From: Cellulomonas sp. ACRRI
GTDB lineage: Bacteria > Actinomycetota > Actinomycetes > Actinomycetales > Cellulomonadaceae
Length of the DNA: 64,000 nucleotides
Direction: 5' to 3'
Assembly (NCBI RefSeq): GCF_022346185.1
Contig: NZ_JAKRMS010000006.1
Span: 1 to 64,000 of the forward strand
The notes below the pieces were generated by a model that ran no database searches, was not told the origin of the DNA, and saw only the letters and a list, made by a program, of their open reading frames with translations. The position numbers and the translations under genes were made by a program. Positions 1 through 8,503 of the stretch are shown here, one piece after another (the stretch's first letter is position 1; each line of letters starts with the position of its first letter).

Positions 1-79
1 AACGCGATGAAGGCCGGGGCCACCCTGGGCGAGCTCGCCGAGGCCTCCTGGGTGGCCAGCGCGATCCGGGCCGGCGGCG
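1..79. repeat. left arm of a perfect 79-bp inverted repeat
   Basis: Bases 1-79 are the exact reverse complement of 547-625, which lie inside the AhpD-like gene. The match ends abruptly at 79/80 (position 80 does not pair with 546). It touches the window edge, so its true left limit is unknown. A recent inverted partial duplication or a chimeric assembly join would both give this picture. Confidence 0.95.
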
Positions 80-197
80 TCGGCGCGGCGTCGGCGCGGG
101 TGAGGTCGCCGAGGATCCAGCCCGCCAGGCAGCAGGTGGTCGCGAGCAGGATCCACAGCAGGGCGGATCGGGGTGGGGTGCGGGTGCTCTCGGTCAT
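1..197 (-). CDS. N-terminal fragment of a small membrane-anchored protein (runs off the window)
   Basis: An ATG at 197 is preceded by GGAGG about 11 bases upstream. The reading frame encodes a short polar N-terminus (MTESTRTPPRS) and then a hydrophobic helix at about residues 12-30 (LLWILLATTCCLAGWIL), so this is probably a membrane-anchored or exported protein. After about 39 codons the frame enters the 79-bp inverted copy of the AhpD-like gene and stays open to the window edge. The true C-terminus is therefore either outside the window or has been replaced by the inverted segment. I do not recognise the family. The start and the helix are clear; the downstream coding sequence should not be trusted. 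Confidence 0.5.
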   Translation of the reverse strand, partial: MTESTRTPPRSALLWILLATTCCLAGWILGDLTRADAAPTPPARIALATQEASASSPRVAPAFIA

Positions 198-487
198 GGT
201 CGAACGCCTCCGGCTTCTGCGCGATCAGCAGGGGAGGGCTCGGCGCCCGGGGGCGCGCCGGTACCCGTGGGAAGGGCCGGCTCTCACCGCGGCCCAGTGG
301 CGGCTCACGGTGCGGCGGGACGGCCGACGGGTCGCCCGGCGTCTGCCTCGACGCGGTCGGCGCACCACGACCAGGATCAGGGCTGCGCCCCGTCGTCGGC
401 AACGGCCCGGCAGGGACGTGACCACGCGCGCCGTCGGGACGCGGCACCGAGGCCCGGCCCGACGGCGCGCGACGCCACGAGCACGCG
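198..487. other. 290-bp intergenic stretch, nothing recognised
   Basis: This G+C-rich stretch lies between the truncated membrane ORF and the AhpD-like gene. I see no tRNA, hairpin or plausible gene. It should contain the promoter of the minus-strand ORF that starts at 197 and the 3' end of the AhpD-like transcript. Confidence 0.5.
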
Positions 488-832
488 TCAGGCGGCGTGC
501 GCGTGCGGCTGTGCGAACTTGAACGCCATCCGCCCGTGCGCGAACCCGCCGCCGGCCCGGATCGCGCTGGCCACCCAGGAGGCCTCGGCGAGCTCGCCCA
601 GGGTGGCCCCGGCCTTCATCGCGTTCTCGCTGTGCGCCTCGATGCAGTACGAGCACTGCGTGGTCAGTGCGACGGCCACCGCGATCAGCTCGCGCACCTT
701 CAGCGGGAGCTCGGGACCTTCGGCCGCGAACACCGCGGAGTCGAAGGCGAGGAACGCCTTGAGCATCTCGGGGGTCTGCTCCTTGTAGACCGAGGTGTAC
801 CGGGCGTCGGTCGGGTCGGTGTAGTGCGACAC
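488..832 (-). CDS. carboxymuconolactone decarboxylase / AhpD-like family protein
   Basis: This 114-residue protein has the AhpD-like all-helical fold signature. The CSYCIEAH motif at about residues 60-67 supplies the redox CxxC pair (C60, C63) and the downstream His (H67) that in AhpD-type proteins support alkylhydroperoxidase or thiol-redox chemistry. It is about the normal length for a single-domain family member. The GTG start at 832 has AGGAAGAG upstream. It lies 31 bp downstream of the aminotransferase gene and is probably the last gene of a regulator-aminotransferase-AhpD operon. Residues of the segment MKAGATLGEL onward are duplicated in inverted orientation at the left window edge. 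The substrate cannot be read from sequence. Confidence 0.88.
   Translation of the reverse strand: MSHYTDPTDARYTSVYKEQTPEMLKAFLAFDSAVFAAEGPELPLKVRELIAVAVALTTQCSYCIEAHSENAMKAGATLGELAEASWVASAIRAGGGFAHGRMAFKFAQPHAHAA
547..625. repeat. right arm of the 79-bp inverted repeat (inside the AhpD-like gene)
   Basis: Exact reverse complement of bases 1-79, covering codons of the AhpD-like protein just after its CxxC motif. This is presumably the parent copy, because the surrounding reading frame is intact. Confidence 0.95.
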
Positions 833-863
833 GGTGCTCTCTTCCTGTGGTGGGTGGGGCGGG

Positions 864-2033
864 TCAGGTGAAGGCGGCGACCACGCGGCGCACGATCTCC
901 TCGAGGACCGGCGCGGGCGTGGCGAAGTTCAGCCGGAACCAGCTGCCGTACGCGTCGCCGAAGCCGGCGCCGTCGTTGACCAGGACGCCGCGGTCGGCGA
1001 GGTGGGCGGCCGGTGTGGTGACGCCCGTCGCGGTGGCGTCGACCCACGCGAGGTAGGTGCCCTCGGGTGCGGCGAGTCGCAGGCCGGGCGCGCCGGACAG
1101 CGTGGCGAGGACGCGGTCGCGGTTGTGCTGCAGCGTCGCCCGCACGTCGGCCAGCCACGGGCGCGCGGCGTCGAGCGCGGCGGTCCCGGCGACGAGGCCG
1201 GCGATGCTCGCGCCGTGCGAGGCCAGGTGGCCCACGTCGGCGAGGGCCCGCACGTCCTCGTCGCGGGTGAGCAGCAGCGCGGCCGACTTCAGCGAGGCGA
1301 GGTTGAACGCCTTCGACGGGCTGAACGCGGTGACGCTGTGCGCGGCGGCGCCGGGGGAGACGCTCGCGTACGGGACGTGCACGTGCCCGGCGTGCACCAG
1401 CGGCGCGTGGATCTCGTCGGCGAAGACCCTGGCGCCGTGCCGCTCGGCCAGGTCCGCGACGGCGAGCAGCTCCGTGCGCGTGTGCACCCGCCCCGTCGGG
1501 TTCTGCGGGTTGCACAGCACCAGCACGTGGGGGCCGCCGCGCAGTGCCGCGTCGAGCGCGTCCAGGTCGAGCTCCCACCGGCCGGCGCGCTCGCGCAGGA
1601 GCACGGTCCGCACCCGGCGGCCGAGGGTGCGCGCGGCGATCGTGAACGGCGGGTAGGCCGGCACGGGCAGCACGACGTCGCCCTCGGGGAACAGGTGCGC
1701 CAGCGCCTGCCGGTACGCCTCGATGACGTCGGCGACGACGTGCACGCGCGCCGGGTCGACGACGTAGCCGTGCTCGTCGGCGTACCAGCGCGCCACCGCC
1801 TCGCGGTAGGTCTGGCGGCGGGCGGGGGCGACGTAGCCGAGCTCCGCGCGGGCCACCAGGTCGTGCAGCGCGTCGGTGACCGCCGGGGCGGCGCCGAAGT
1901 CCATCTCCGCGACCCACGCCGCGAGCTGGTCGGGGGTCGCCGCCGCCCACTTCTCCCCGCCGCGGCGGCGCAGGACGTCGGCGTGCTCCTGCCAGGTCCG
2001 GGTGCGGCCGGGGGGCGGGAGGAGGTCAGTCAT
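864..2033 (-). CDS. PatB/MalY-type PLP-dependent aminotransferase or C-S lyase
   Basis: This 389-residue protein is a class I/II (fold-type I) PLP enzyme. NPTG lies at about 178-181, DEIH at 206-209 (the cofactor-contacting Asp) and the Schiff-base lysine K241 in SPSKAFN. DEIH followed by SPSKAFN is typical of the MalY/PatB branch, whose members include cystathionine beta-lyases and aminotransferases. Length is normal for the family. The ATG start overlaps the end of the upstream regulator gene by 8 bases, so the two are probably translationally coupled, and the AhpD-like gene follows closely. The context opposite an amino-acid uptake and oxidation operon suggests amino-acid or sulfur-compound metabolism. 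The exact substrate is open. Confidence 0.9.
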   Translation of the reverse strand: MTDLLPPPGRTRTWQEHADVLRRRGGEKWAAATPDQLAAWVAEMDFGAAPAVTDALHDLVARAELGYVAPARRQTYREAVARWYADEHGYVVDPARVHVVADVIEAYRQALAHLFPEGDVVLPVPAYPPFTIAARTLGRRVRTVLLRERAGRWELDLDALDAALRGGPHVLVLCNPQNPTGRVHTRTELLAVADLAERHGARVFADEIHAPLVHAGHVHVPYASVSPGAAAHSVTAFSPSKAFNLASLKSAALLLTRDEDVRALADVGHLASHGASIAGLVAGTAALDAARPWLADVRATLQHNRDRVLATLSGAPGLRLAAPEGTYLAWVDATATGVTTPAAHLADRGVLVNDGAGFGDAYGSWFRLNFATPAPVLEEIVRRVVAAFT

Positions 2034-2778
2034 CGGCCGCCCGCCCCGACTGGTCGAGCTCGTTCAGGTAGTTGTAGATCGTGAAGCGGCTGACGTGCAG
2101 GCTGGTCGCGACCATCTCGACCGCGTCGCGCAGCAGGAACATGCCGCGGGCGCGCAGCTCGGCGACGACCGCGAGCTTGTGCTCCTTCTTCATCAGGGTC
2201 ACCGGCACGCCGACGTCCGCGATGGCCTGGCGGACCAGGTGGGCGGCGAGCTCGTCGACGTCGGTGGCGAACTTCTCGGCCGGCGGAGCGTCGCCCTGCC
2301 CGACGGCCTCGCGCGGTGCGGTCGCGCCGCCACGGGGCGCCAGCACCTCGTCGGCGAGGGTGCGCAGCCGCTCCCACGCGGTGACGTCGGCGTTCACGCA
2401 CAGGGCCGCCACCGCAGCACCGGCGCCGTCCCGCACGATCAGCGTCGAGGACCGCACCAGCCGGCCGTCGTCGAGACGGGTCTCGTAGCCGGTCAACCGG
2501 TCGGTGGAACCGTCCACCACGGCCCGCAGCAGCACGTCGGTCGCCGGGTCGCCGACGACCCGGTGCGTGACGTCGCCGGACACCGCGACGATCGAGTCCG
2601 GGAGCCGCGCGAGGTCGTGCAGCACGACCTCGATGGTCCGTGGCAGCGCCGAGCCCACGGACTCCACGACCTGGCCGAGCAGCCGCATCAGCGCGGCCGG
2701 CTCGAGCGCGCCCGGGTCCTGCGGTGCGGCGAGGTCCTGCTCGCCGGACGCCGACGCGGCGCTGTTCCCGCTGGTCAT
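2026..2778 (-). CDS. YheO/DauR-type PAS plus helix-turn-helix transcriptional regulator
   Basis: This 250-residue protein has a YheO-like PAS domain at about residues 35-135 ([16 protein letters not shown], then [18 protein letters not shown]) and a C-terminal helix-turn-helix at about 216-240 ([19 protein letters not shown]). This architecture is shared with DauR, which controls D-amino-acid catabolism in Pseudomonas. The N-terminal 25 residues and the 150-168 linker are low-complexity. It is divergent from the amino-acid ABC operon starting at 2959 and heads the regulator-aminotransferase-AhpD set, so it probably controls both sides through the 180-bp shared intergenic region. Family assignment is firm; the ligand is unknown. 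Confidence 0.85.
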   Translation of the reverse strand: MTSGNSAASASGEQDLAAPQDPGALEPAALMRLLGQVVESVGSALPRTIEVVLHDLARLPDSIVAVSGDVTHRVVGDPATDVLLRAVVDGSTDRLTGYETRLDDGRLVRSSTLIVRDGAGAAVAALCVNADVTAWERLRTLADEVLAPRGGATAPREAVGQGDAPPAEKFATDVDELAAHLVRQAIADVGVPVTLMKKEHKLAVVAELRARGMFLLRDAVEMVATSLHVSRFTIYNYLNELDQSGRAADD

Positions 2779-2958
2779 CTCTCCTCCAAGTCATCGATCT
2801 CTGGTTGAACCCTGCGACGCCGAGAGTAAGAGATCAACTGGGAGTTGAGAGCCGCAACGCAGAGTTTACGCAGCGGAAACCAACCACCCGGGAGGCGTTG
2901 CCTAGCGTCCTCAACCACCGATCAACCACCGCCACAACCGGTCGAAGGGAGACGAGGC
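2779..2958. promoter_or_regulatory. divergent control region between the regulator and the amino-acid operon
   Basis: This is less G+C-rich than its surroundings. It contains a spaced inverted repeat GATCTCT (2796-2802) / AGAGATC (2829-2835), a possible operator for the adjacent regulator. TAGCGT at 2903-2908 is a likely -10 element for the plus-strand operon, giving a leader of about 45 bases before the ribosome-binding site GAAGGGAG ahead of 2959. Confidence 0.45.
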
Positions 2959-3756
2959 ATGGACGTGCTGTCCCGGCTGGTGCAGAACCTGCTCGACCTC
3001 GACTACATCGCCCAGGTCCTGCCCACGATGCTCGGGGTCGGCCTGGTCAACACGCTCTACCTGTCCGCGGTCTCCGCCCTGTTCTCGATCGCGGCCGGCG
3101 TGCTGCTGGCGGTCATGGGCCTGTCGCGCCGGCGGATCCTGCGCTGGCCCGCCCGGGTGTACGTGGACGTCTTCCGCGGGATCCCCGCGATTCTGGCGAT
3201 CGTCATCATCGGCCAGGGCCTGTTCTGGCTGGCGCGCGACGTGTTCAGCACGACGTCGCCGTACCCGCTCGGGATCCTCGCCCTCACGCTGATCACCAGC
3301 GCGTACCTCGCGGAGATCTTCCGCTCGGGCATCCAGAGCGTCGACAAGGGCCAGATGGAGGCCTCGCGCGCCCTCGGGTTCGGCTACGGCAGGGCGATGC
3401 TGCTGGTCGTCATCCCGCAGGGCCTCCGCCGGGTGCTGCCAGCCACGGTCAACCAGTTCATCCAGCTGATCAAGCTGTCCTCGCTCGTGTTCTACCTCGG
3501 CCTGCAGGCCGACCAGCGCGAGATCTTCCGGATCGCGCAGGACTTCGCGTCCATGACCGGCAACCAGTCCTCGCTGATCGCCGCAGCCGTCTGCTACCTC
3601 GCGATCACCGTCCCGCTGACGCACCTCGTCAACTGGATCGACCGCCGCCTGCGCGACGGGCGCCGGGTCGCCGCCCCGACGGACGACGGCGACGACCTCG
3701 CGACCACGACCCCCGCCACGGCCCCCGCCGCCACCCCGATCGGAGCGCGCGCATGA
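2959..3756 (+). CDS. polar amino-acid ABC transporter permease
   Basis: This 265-residue inner-membrane protein is of the HisM/GlnP type. Hydrophobic segments lie at about 21-53, 73-95, 103-120 and near the C-terminus, and the EAA loop that docks on the ATPase is at about 134-155 ([15 protein letters not shown]...IPQ). The chosen ATG at 2959 has GAAGGGAGACGAGG just upstream; longer in-frame starts lack a site. The C-terminal about 30 residues are a low-complexity Ala/Thr/Pro tail. It overlaps the downstream ATPase gene by 4 bases. It is the only permease in the operon, so the transporter probably uses a homodimer. Cognate ATPase and binding protein follow at 3753 and 5766. Confidence 0.93.
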   Translation: MDVLSRLVQNLLDLDYIAQVLPTMLGVGLVNTLYLSAVSALFSIAAGVLLAVMGLSRRRILRWPARVYVDVFRGIPAILAIVIIGQGLFWLARDVFSTTSPYPLGILALTLITSAYLAEIFRSGIQSVDKGQMEASRALGFGYGRAMLLVVIPQGLRRVLPATVNQFIQLIKLSSLVFYLGLQADQREIFRIAQDFASMTGNQSSLIAAAVCYLAITVPLTHLVNWIDRRLRDGRRVAAPTDDGDDLATTTPATAPAATPIGARA

Positions 3757-4517
3757 CCACGACCGTCCCCGCCCCGGCGTCGTCCACGACCGCCTCCGGC
3801 AGCCTCACCGCCCGGGGGATCCACCTGGCCTACGGCGACGTCAAGGTGCTGCGCGGCGTCGACCTGCACGTCGCGCAGGGCAGCGCCACCTGCGTCATCG
3901 GGCCGTCCGGCTCCGGGAAGTCGACGCTGCTCCGCACCCTCAACCGGCTGATCGAGCCGCAGCAGGGCGAGGTCCTGCTCGACGGGCGCTCGGTGATGGC
4001 CGACGACCCCGACGCGCTGCGCCGCCGGGTCGGCATGGTGTTCCAGCACTTCAACCTGTTCCCGCACATGACCGTGCTGGACAACGTGACGTTCGCCCTG
4101 CGGCGGCTGAAGCGCGTGCCGAAGGACCGGGCCGAGGACATCGGCCTGCGCCAGCTGGAGCACGTCGGCCTGCGGGGCAAGGCGCCGTACCGGCCGTCCA
4201 GCCTCTCCGGCGGCCAGCAGCAGCGCGTGGCGATCGCGCGCGCCCTGGCCATGGACCCCGAGGTGATGCTGTTCGACGAGGTCACCAGCGCCCTGGACCC
4301 CGAGCTGGTCAAGGGGGTGCTGCGCCTCATGGAGGACCTGTCGGGCGGCGGCATGACCATGGTCGTCGTCACGCACGAGATGGGCTTCGCCCGGCACGTC
4401 GCCGACCAGGTCGTCTTCATGGACGGCGGCGTGGTGGTCGAGTCCGGCACCCCGGACGACGTGTTCGACCGCCCGCAGAGCCCCCGCCTCCAGCAGTTCC
4501 TGTCGCAGGTCCTGTGA
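3753..4517 (+). CDS. polar amino-acid ABC transporter ATP-binding protein
   Basis: This 254-residue ABC ATPase is complete. Walker [10 protein letters not shown] lies at about 50-58, the Q-loop is at Q98, the signature LSGGQQQR at 151-158, Walker B VMLFDEV at 171-177 and the switch His in VVVTHE. The order and length match the GlnQ/HisP class that energises polar amino-acid import. Its ATG lies inside the last codons of the permease gene, and its TGA overlaps the ATG of the downstream flavoenzyme. The transporter and the oxidase are therefore translationally coupled, which argues that the imported compound is the oxidase substrate or its precursor. Confidence 0.95.
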   Translation: MTTTVPAPASSTTASGSLTARGIHLAYGDVKVLRGVDLHVAQGSATCVIGPSGSGKSTLLRTLNRLIEPQQGEVLLDGRSVMADDPDALRRRVGMVFQHFNLFPHMTVLDNVTFALRRLKRVPKDRAEDIGLRQLEHVGLRGKAPYRPSSLSGGQQQRVAIARALAMDPEVMLFDEVTSALDPELVKGVLRLMEDLSGGGMTMVVVTHEMGFARHVADQVVFMDGGVVVESGTPDDVFDRPQSPRLQQFLSQVL

Positions 4518-5677
4518 TGAGCACGGCACGCGCCGGAGCCGGTGTCTGGGACGCCGACGTCGTCGTCGTCGGCACTGGCGCCTGGGGGTCGATGGCCGCG
4601 TGGCGGCTCGCCGAGGACGGCGTCGACGTCCTGGCGGTCGACCGGTGGGAGGCGCCGCACGCCCACGGCTCGTCGTGGGGGTCGACGCGGCTGTTCCGCC
4701 GGGTCTGCCTCGAGCACCCCCTGCTGTCCGGCCTCGCGGACCTGTCGCTCGACCTGTACCGCGAACTCGAGGACCCGACGGACCCGCTGGTCACCCTGTC
4801 CGGCGGGCTGACCATCGGCCACCCCGGCGGTCGCGCCGTCCCGGCGGTGCGCGCCGCCGCGGAGCGCAGCGGGCTGCCGGTCGAGACGCTCGACCGCGAC
4901 GCCCTGGCGGAGCGGTTCCCGTTCCACGGCGACGTCGCGCCCGACGAGGTCGGCGTCCTGGACCCGTCCTCCGGGGCCCTGCGCATCGAGACCGCCGTCG
5001 CCCGCGCGCTCGAGGCGGCGCAGAAGGCCGGCGCCCGCACCCGGTCGGGTGTGCACGTCACCGCGGTGGTCGAGATCCCGGGCGGCTACCGCGTCGAGAC
5101 CACCACGGGGGTGCTGCGCGCACCGCGGGTGGTGGTCGCCGCCGGGTCGTGGACGCGCGAGCTGCTGCCCGCACTGCCGCTGCGCACCACCCGGATGCCC
5201 ATGACCTGGTTCGCGCCACGCACCGGCACCGGGGTGCCCACCGACCTCGAGCGGGTCGGCGCGTTCATCCGCGAGGTCGGCGACGGCGGCGGCTACTGGG
5301 GTCACGGCGCGCTGCCCGGCGAGGGCGTCAAGGTCGGCCCTCGCGGCGCGGTCGCCCGCCGCGACGACCCGCTGCCCGACCAGCTCGACCGCACCTTCCA
5401 CCCCGCCGACGGCCGACCCGCCGCCGACGTGGTCGCCCGGTGGCTGCCCGCCCTGCACCCCGATCCGACCGCCGGGTACGTCTGCCACTCCACCCGGACC
5501 CCCGACGAGCAGTTCCTCGTCGGTGAGGTCGGCGACGGCCGCGGGCTGGTCGTCGCCGCGGGGGAGAGCGGGCACGGCGGCAAGCACAGCGCCGGGATCG
5601 GGCAGCTCGTCGCCGACCTCGTCCAGGGCCGCGCCCCGACGCTCGACACCGGCTATCTCGACCCACGTCGCTTCTGA
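4517..5677 (+). CDS. FAD-dependent oxidase of the monomeric sarcosine / N-methyl amino-acid oxidase family
   Basis: This 386-residue DAO-fold flavoenzyme has a Rossmann FAD-binding motif at about 17-24 (VVGTGAWG) and the HGSSWGSTR motif at 50-58 characteristic of monomeric sarcosine and N-methyltryptophan oxidases. The segment YVCHSTRTPDEQF places C323 where family members attach FAD covalently through cysteine. SGHGGKH near 351-357 aligns with the family's active-site SGHG motif. It probably oxidises a secondary amine or N-methyl amino acid, giving an aldehyde or imine plus peroxide. It sits between the ATPase and the binding protein of the uptake system. An in-frame GTG one codon upstream is an alternative start. 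PuuB-like gamma-glutamylpolyamine oxidation is another possibility. Confidence 0.88.
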   Translation: MSTARAGAGVWDADVVVVGTGAWGSMAAWRLAEDGVDVLAVDRWEAPHAHGSSWGSTRLFRRVCLEHPLLSGLADLSLDLYRELEDPTDPLVTLSGGLTIGHPGGRAVPAVRAAAERSGLPVETLDRDALAERFPFHGDVAPDEVGVLDPSSGALRIETAVARALEAAQKAGARTRSGVHVTAVVEIPGGYRVETTTGVLRAPRVVVAAGSWTRELLPALPLRTTRMPMTWFAPRTGTGVPTDLERVGAFIREVGDGGGYWGHGALPGEGVKVGPRGAVARRDDPLPDQLDRTFHPADGRPAADVVARWLPALHPDPTAGYVCHSTRTPDEQFLVGEVGDGRGLVVAAGESGHGGKHSAGIGQLVADLVQGRAPTLDTGYLDPRRF

Positions 5678-5765
5678 CCGCACCACCCGCACCGCCAGCA
5701 CCACCCGCACCGGCCGCCCCCGCGGCCGGACGGCCTCCCTGCCCCTCCCCGGAAAGGCACGACCC

Positions 5766-6638
5766 GTGACCTCTCGTCTGCGCTCCCCCCTGCCCCTGAT
5801 CGCCCTCGGCTCCGCCCTGGCCCTCGCCGCGTGCTCCTCTCCCGTCGCCGCGAGCGACGGGGGAGGCGCGACCTCCACCTCCGCGACCCAGGCCGACTAC
5901 GACCTGGTCACCCCCGGAACCCTCACCGTCGCCGCGATCTCCGACGGCTCCCCCAACGCGTACATCGACGAGACCGGGGAGTTCACCGGTTTCGACGTCG
6001 AGCTGCTGCGGGAGGTGGCCGATCGCATGGGCCTGGAGACCGAGTTCTCGGCGATCGACTTCACCTCGCTGCTCGCGTCGATCACCAACGGCCAGTACGA
6101 CACCGGTGCGGCGGGGGTGTCGATCACCGACTCCCGCAAGGAGACGGTCGACTTCACCAGCTCCATCTACTTCGCGTTCCTCGGCATCGTCGCCCCCGCC
6201 GGGTCGGACTACTCCGGGTTCGAGGACCTCGAGGGCCAGGACGTCCTCGTCGCCAACGGCACCGTCCAGGACGAGTACGCCACCCAGCAGCTCGGCCTGG
6301 AGCCCACCCGGTTCCCGGACCAGACCGCCGCGTTCCAGGCGCTGATCTCCGGTCAGGGCGACGCCTGGCTCGCGCCGTTCGGCACCGGCACCAAGTACCT
6401 CGACGAGTACCCCGACGCCGGTATGGAGATGGTCTACTCCCAGCTCAACAGCCGAAACACCATCGCGTTCCCGGTGTCCAAGGACAACCCGGAGCTGACG
6501 GCCGCGATGGACGAGGCGCTCGACGAGGTCATCGAGGACGGCACCTGGTACGAGCTCGTGCAGGAGTTCTACCCCGGCGCCGATATCCCCGAGGACTTCA
6601 CCCCGGGCTCCGCCGACGTGGCGTTCGAGCGGCCGTGA
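5766..6638 (+). CDS. amino-acid ABC transporter substrate-binding lipoprotein
   Basis: This 290-residue secreted lipoprotein has signal peptide LIALGSALALAAC with the lipobox cysteine at about C23. A Ser/Gly/Thr linker is followed by a family-3 solute-binding domain (TLTVAAISDGSPNAY; GEFTGFDVELLREVADRMGL; FTSLLASITNGQYDTGAAG; GTVQDEYATQQLG). It would capture a polar amino acid or related amine outside the membrane and deliver it to the permease at 2959. The GTG start at 5766 has GGAAAGG upstream and puts the signal peptide directly at the N-terminus; longer frames precede it with non-signal sequence. Its stop overlaps the next gene's GTG start. Confidence 0.92.
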   Translation: MTSRLRSPLPLIALGSALALAACSSPVAASDGGGATSTSATQADYDLVTPGTLTVAAISDGSPNAYIDETGEFTGFDVELLREVADRMGLETEFSAIDFTSLLASITNGQYDTGAAGVSITDSRKETVDFTSSIYFAFLGIVAPAGSDYSGFEDLEGQDVLVANGTVQDEYATQQLGLEPTRFPDQTAAFQALISGQGDAWLAPFGTGTKYLDEYPDAGMEMVYSQLNSRNTIAFPVSKDNPELTAAMDEALDEVIEDGTWYELVQEFYPGADIPEDFTPGSADVAFERP

Positions 6639-7354
6639 CCCGCCCCGCGCCCGTCGTGGTCGTCCTCGCGGGCGAGACCACGCACGCCGACCCCTACCTG
6701 CGCGCCGTGGGGGCCGCGGGGGGACACCCTGTCCTCCTGCGGCCCTCCGCGGGCCGGGCCGCGTGGGACGCCGCCGACGCCGACGCCCTCGTGCTCGCCG
6801 GCGGGGCGTCGGTCGCCCCCGAGCGGTACGACCGCGGGTACGAGGCCGGCGTCGCGTTCGACCCCGAGCACGACCGTGACGAGTTCGAGCTCGCCGTCCT
6901 GGCCACGCCGCGCGCGCAGGCCGTCCCCGTCCTGGGGATCTGCCGCGGGCTGCAGGTGCTCAACGTCCACCACGGCGGCACCCTGTGGCAGTACCTGCCG
7001 CACCACGGGCTCGCCGACCAGCACGCCCCCGCCGTCCCCCGCGACGCCCTGGTCCACCAGGTGCGCGCGACCGCGGGCGCCCTCCGAGACATCGCAGGAG
7101 AGGACCCCTTCCCCGTGAACAGCATCCACGACCAGGCCGTGCGCGACCTCGGCGCCGGTCTGCGCGTCACCGCGGAGACCGCCGACGGCGTCGTCGAGGG
7201 CGTCGAGTCGCTCGACGGCCGCGTGCACGCCGTGCAGTGGCACCCCGAGGAGCTCGCGCCGACCCACCGGGTGTCCGCCGCGCTCTTCGCGTCCCTCGTG
7301 CGGCGCGCACACGCGACCCGCACCGCAGGCTCCGCCGTGGCGGTCCCCGCGTGA
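6635..7354 (+). CDS. class I glutamine amidotransferase-like hydrolase (peptidase C26, PuuD-like)
   Basis: This 239-residue protein has the triad of gamma-glutamyl-gamma-aminobutyrate hydrolases: nucleophile C103 in GICRG, and H203 and E205 in WHPEE. It lacks a synthetase partner domain, consistent with stand-alone hydrolysis of a gamma-glutamyl amide. The GTG start overlaps the stop of the binding-protein gene by 4 bases, and its own stop overlaps the start of the aldo/keto reductase. Together with the DAO-type oxidase this resembles the chemistry of the Puu (gamma-glutamyl polyamine) route, although no PuuA ligase or PuuC dehydrogenase lies in the window. Substrate identity is inference. 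Confidence 0.85.
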   Translation: MTRPAPVVVVLAGETTHADPYLRAVGAAGGHPVLLRPSAGRAAWDAADADALVLAGGASVAPERYDRGYEAGVAFDPEHDRDEFELAVLATPRAQAVPVLGICRGLQVLNVHHGGTLWQYLPHHGLADQHAPAVPRDALVHQVRATAGALRDIAGEDPFPVNSIHDQAVRDLGAGLRVTAETADGVVEGVESLDGRVHAVQWHPEELAPTHRVSAALFASLVRRAHATRTAGSAVAVPA

Positions 7355-8193
7355 ACGCCCCCGCACACGCCTCCCCGGCGATCACCACCACCGGCGGGGT
7401 CGCGATCCCGCAGATCGGGTTCGGCCTGTTCAAGGTGGCGCCCGACGAGGCGCGACGCGTGGTCGAGGACGCCCTCGACGTCGGCTACCGCCACCTCGAC
7501 ACCGCGTCCGTCTACGGCAACGAGGCGGCCACCGGCGCCGCTCTGGCGACCTCGGGGCTCGCGCGCGACGAGGTGTTCGTCACGACCAAGCTCTGGATCC
7601 GCGACCTGGGGCGCGACGGGGCGCTACCCGCGTTCGACCGCAGCCTCGACGCCCTCGGCCTGGACCACGTCGACCTGTACCTCGTGCACTGGCCGGCACC
7701 CCCGCTCGGGCGGTACATCGAGACCTGGGACGTCATGACCGAGATCGCCGAGTCCGGCCGGGCGCGCGCGGTGGGGGTGTCGAACTTCCTGCCCGAGCAC
7801 CTCGACGCCCTGGACGACCACGGCCTCCCGCGACCGGCGGTCAACCAGATCGAGGTGCACCCCGAGAACCAGGAGCGCCACCTGCGGGCGCTCTGCGCCG
7901 ACCGCGGGATCGTCGTCCAGGCCTACAGCCCGCTCGCGCGCGGTGCGCTCGTCGAGCACCCCGCCCTGACGCCGATCGCCGACGCGCACGACGTCACCGT
8001 CCCGCAGGTCGTCCTGCGGTGGCACGTGCAGCAGGGCCACGTCGTGCTGCCCAAGACGGTGTCCCGGGACCGGATGGCGGCGAACCTGGACGTGCTCGGG
8101 TTCACGCTGACCCCCTCCGAGATGGCAGCCGTGGACGACCTCGACCGCGCGGCACGGATCGGTGCGGACCCCCGGACGTTCACCGGGGCGTGA
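7351..8193 (+). CDS. aldo/keto reductase
   Basis: This 280-residue (beta/alpha)8 NADPH-dependent oxidoreductase has the full catalytic tetrad: D50 in HLDTA, Y55 in VYGNE, K80 in TTKLW and H113 in LVHWP. A cofactor-binding C-terminal half includes KTVSRDRMAANLDV. It would reduce an aldehyde or ketone in the cytoplasm. As the last gene of the operon it is well placed to deal with the aldehyde product of the flavoprotein oxidase. The GTG start is fixed by the 4-base overlap with the hydrolase gene. The family is certain and the substrate is not. No terminator is obvious directly after the stop. Confidence 0.93.
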   Translation: MNAPAHASPAITTTGGVAIPQIGFGLFKVAPDEARRVVEDALDVGYRHLDTASVYGNEAATGAALATSGLARDEVFVTTKLWIRDLGRDGALPAFDRSLDALGLDHVDLYLVHWPAPPLGRYIETWDVMTEIAESGRARAVGVSNFLPEHLDALDDHGLPRPAVNQIEVHPENQERHLRALCADRGIVVQAYSPLARGALVEHPALTPIADAHDVTVPQVVLRWHVQQGHVVLPKTVSRDRMAANLDVLGFTLTPSEMAAVDDLDRAARIGADPRTFTGA

Positions 8194-8435
8194 CCAGGGG
8201 GTCACGCTGCCCGGACCGTCCACCGAGGTCACCGAGACCGCACCGGGGCGGTGCTGCTGGTGCCGAGGCCGTCGACCCGGACGGACGAGTGCGACCGGGG
8301 TGCGCGCGGCCTGGAGGTCAGCGCACCGGGAGTGCGACGCGGCGTGGACCGTCCCGGACCTCGCCATCGGCCGGAGCCTCCGGACGGCGCTGCGCACGGG
8401 TGTGCCGTAGCACGCGGATCGCGTTCGGGCATGCA
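8194..8435. other. intergenic stretch, nothing recognised
   Basis: About 240 bases between the aldo/keto reductase and the tRNA-derived terminator. I found no convincing gene, hairpin or promoter. Confidence 0.4.
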
Positions 8436-8472
8436 AGAACCCCCGCCCCGGGGTGACCTGGGCGGGGGTTCT
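8436..8472 (-). terminator. hairpin terminator downstream of the tRNA fragment
   Basis: AGAACCCCCGCCC (8436-8448) pairs perfectly with GGGCGGGGGTTCT (8460-8472) around an 11-base loop. It lies just 3' of the tRNA fragment on the minus strand, in the same position as the terminator that follows the intact tRNA-Arg at 10310-10346. The fragment therefore probably marks an original tRNA locus. Confidence 0.75.
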
Positions 8473-8474
8473 GC

Positions 8475-8503
8475 GCTGTGCGCCCGGAGGGACTCGAACC
8501 CCC
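8475..8503. repeat. 29-bp direct repeat, copy 1 (tRNA 3' end plus flank)
   Basis: Identical over 29 bases to 10349-10377, which is the T-arm and acceptor 3' strand of tRNA-Arg(ACG) plus 4 flanking bases. The two copies have the same orientation and bracket about 1.9 kb, as tRNA-directed attachment sites or a recombination scar would. Confidence 0.9.
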
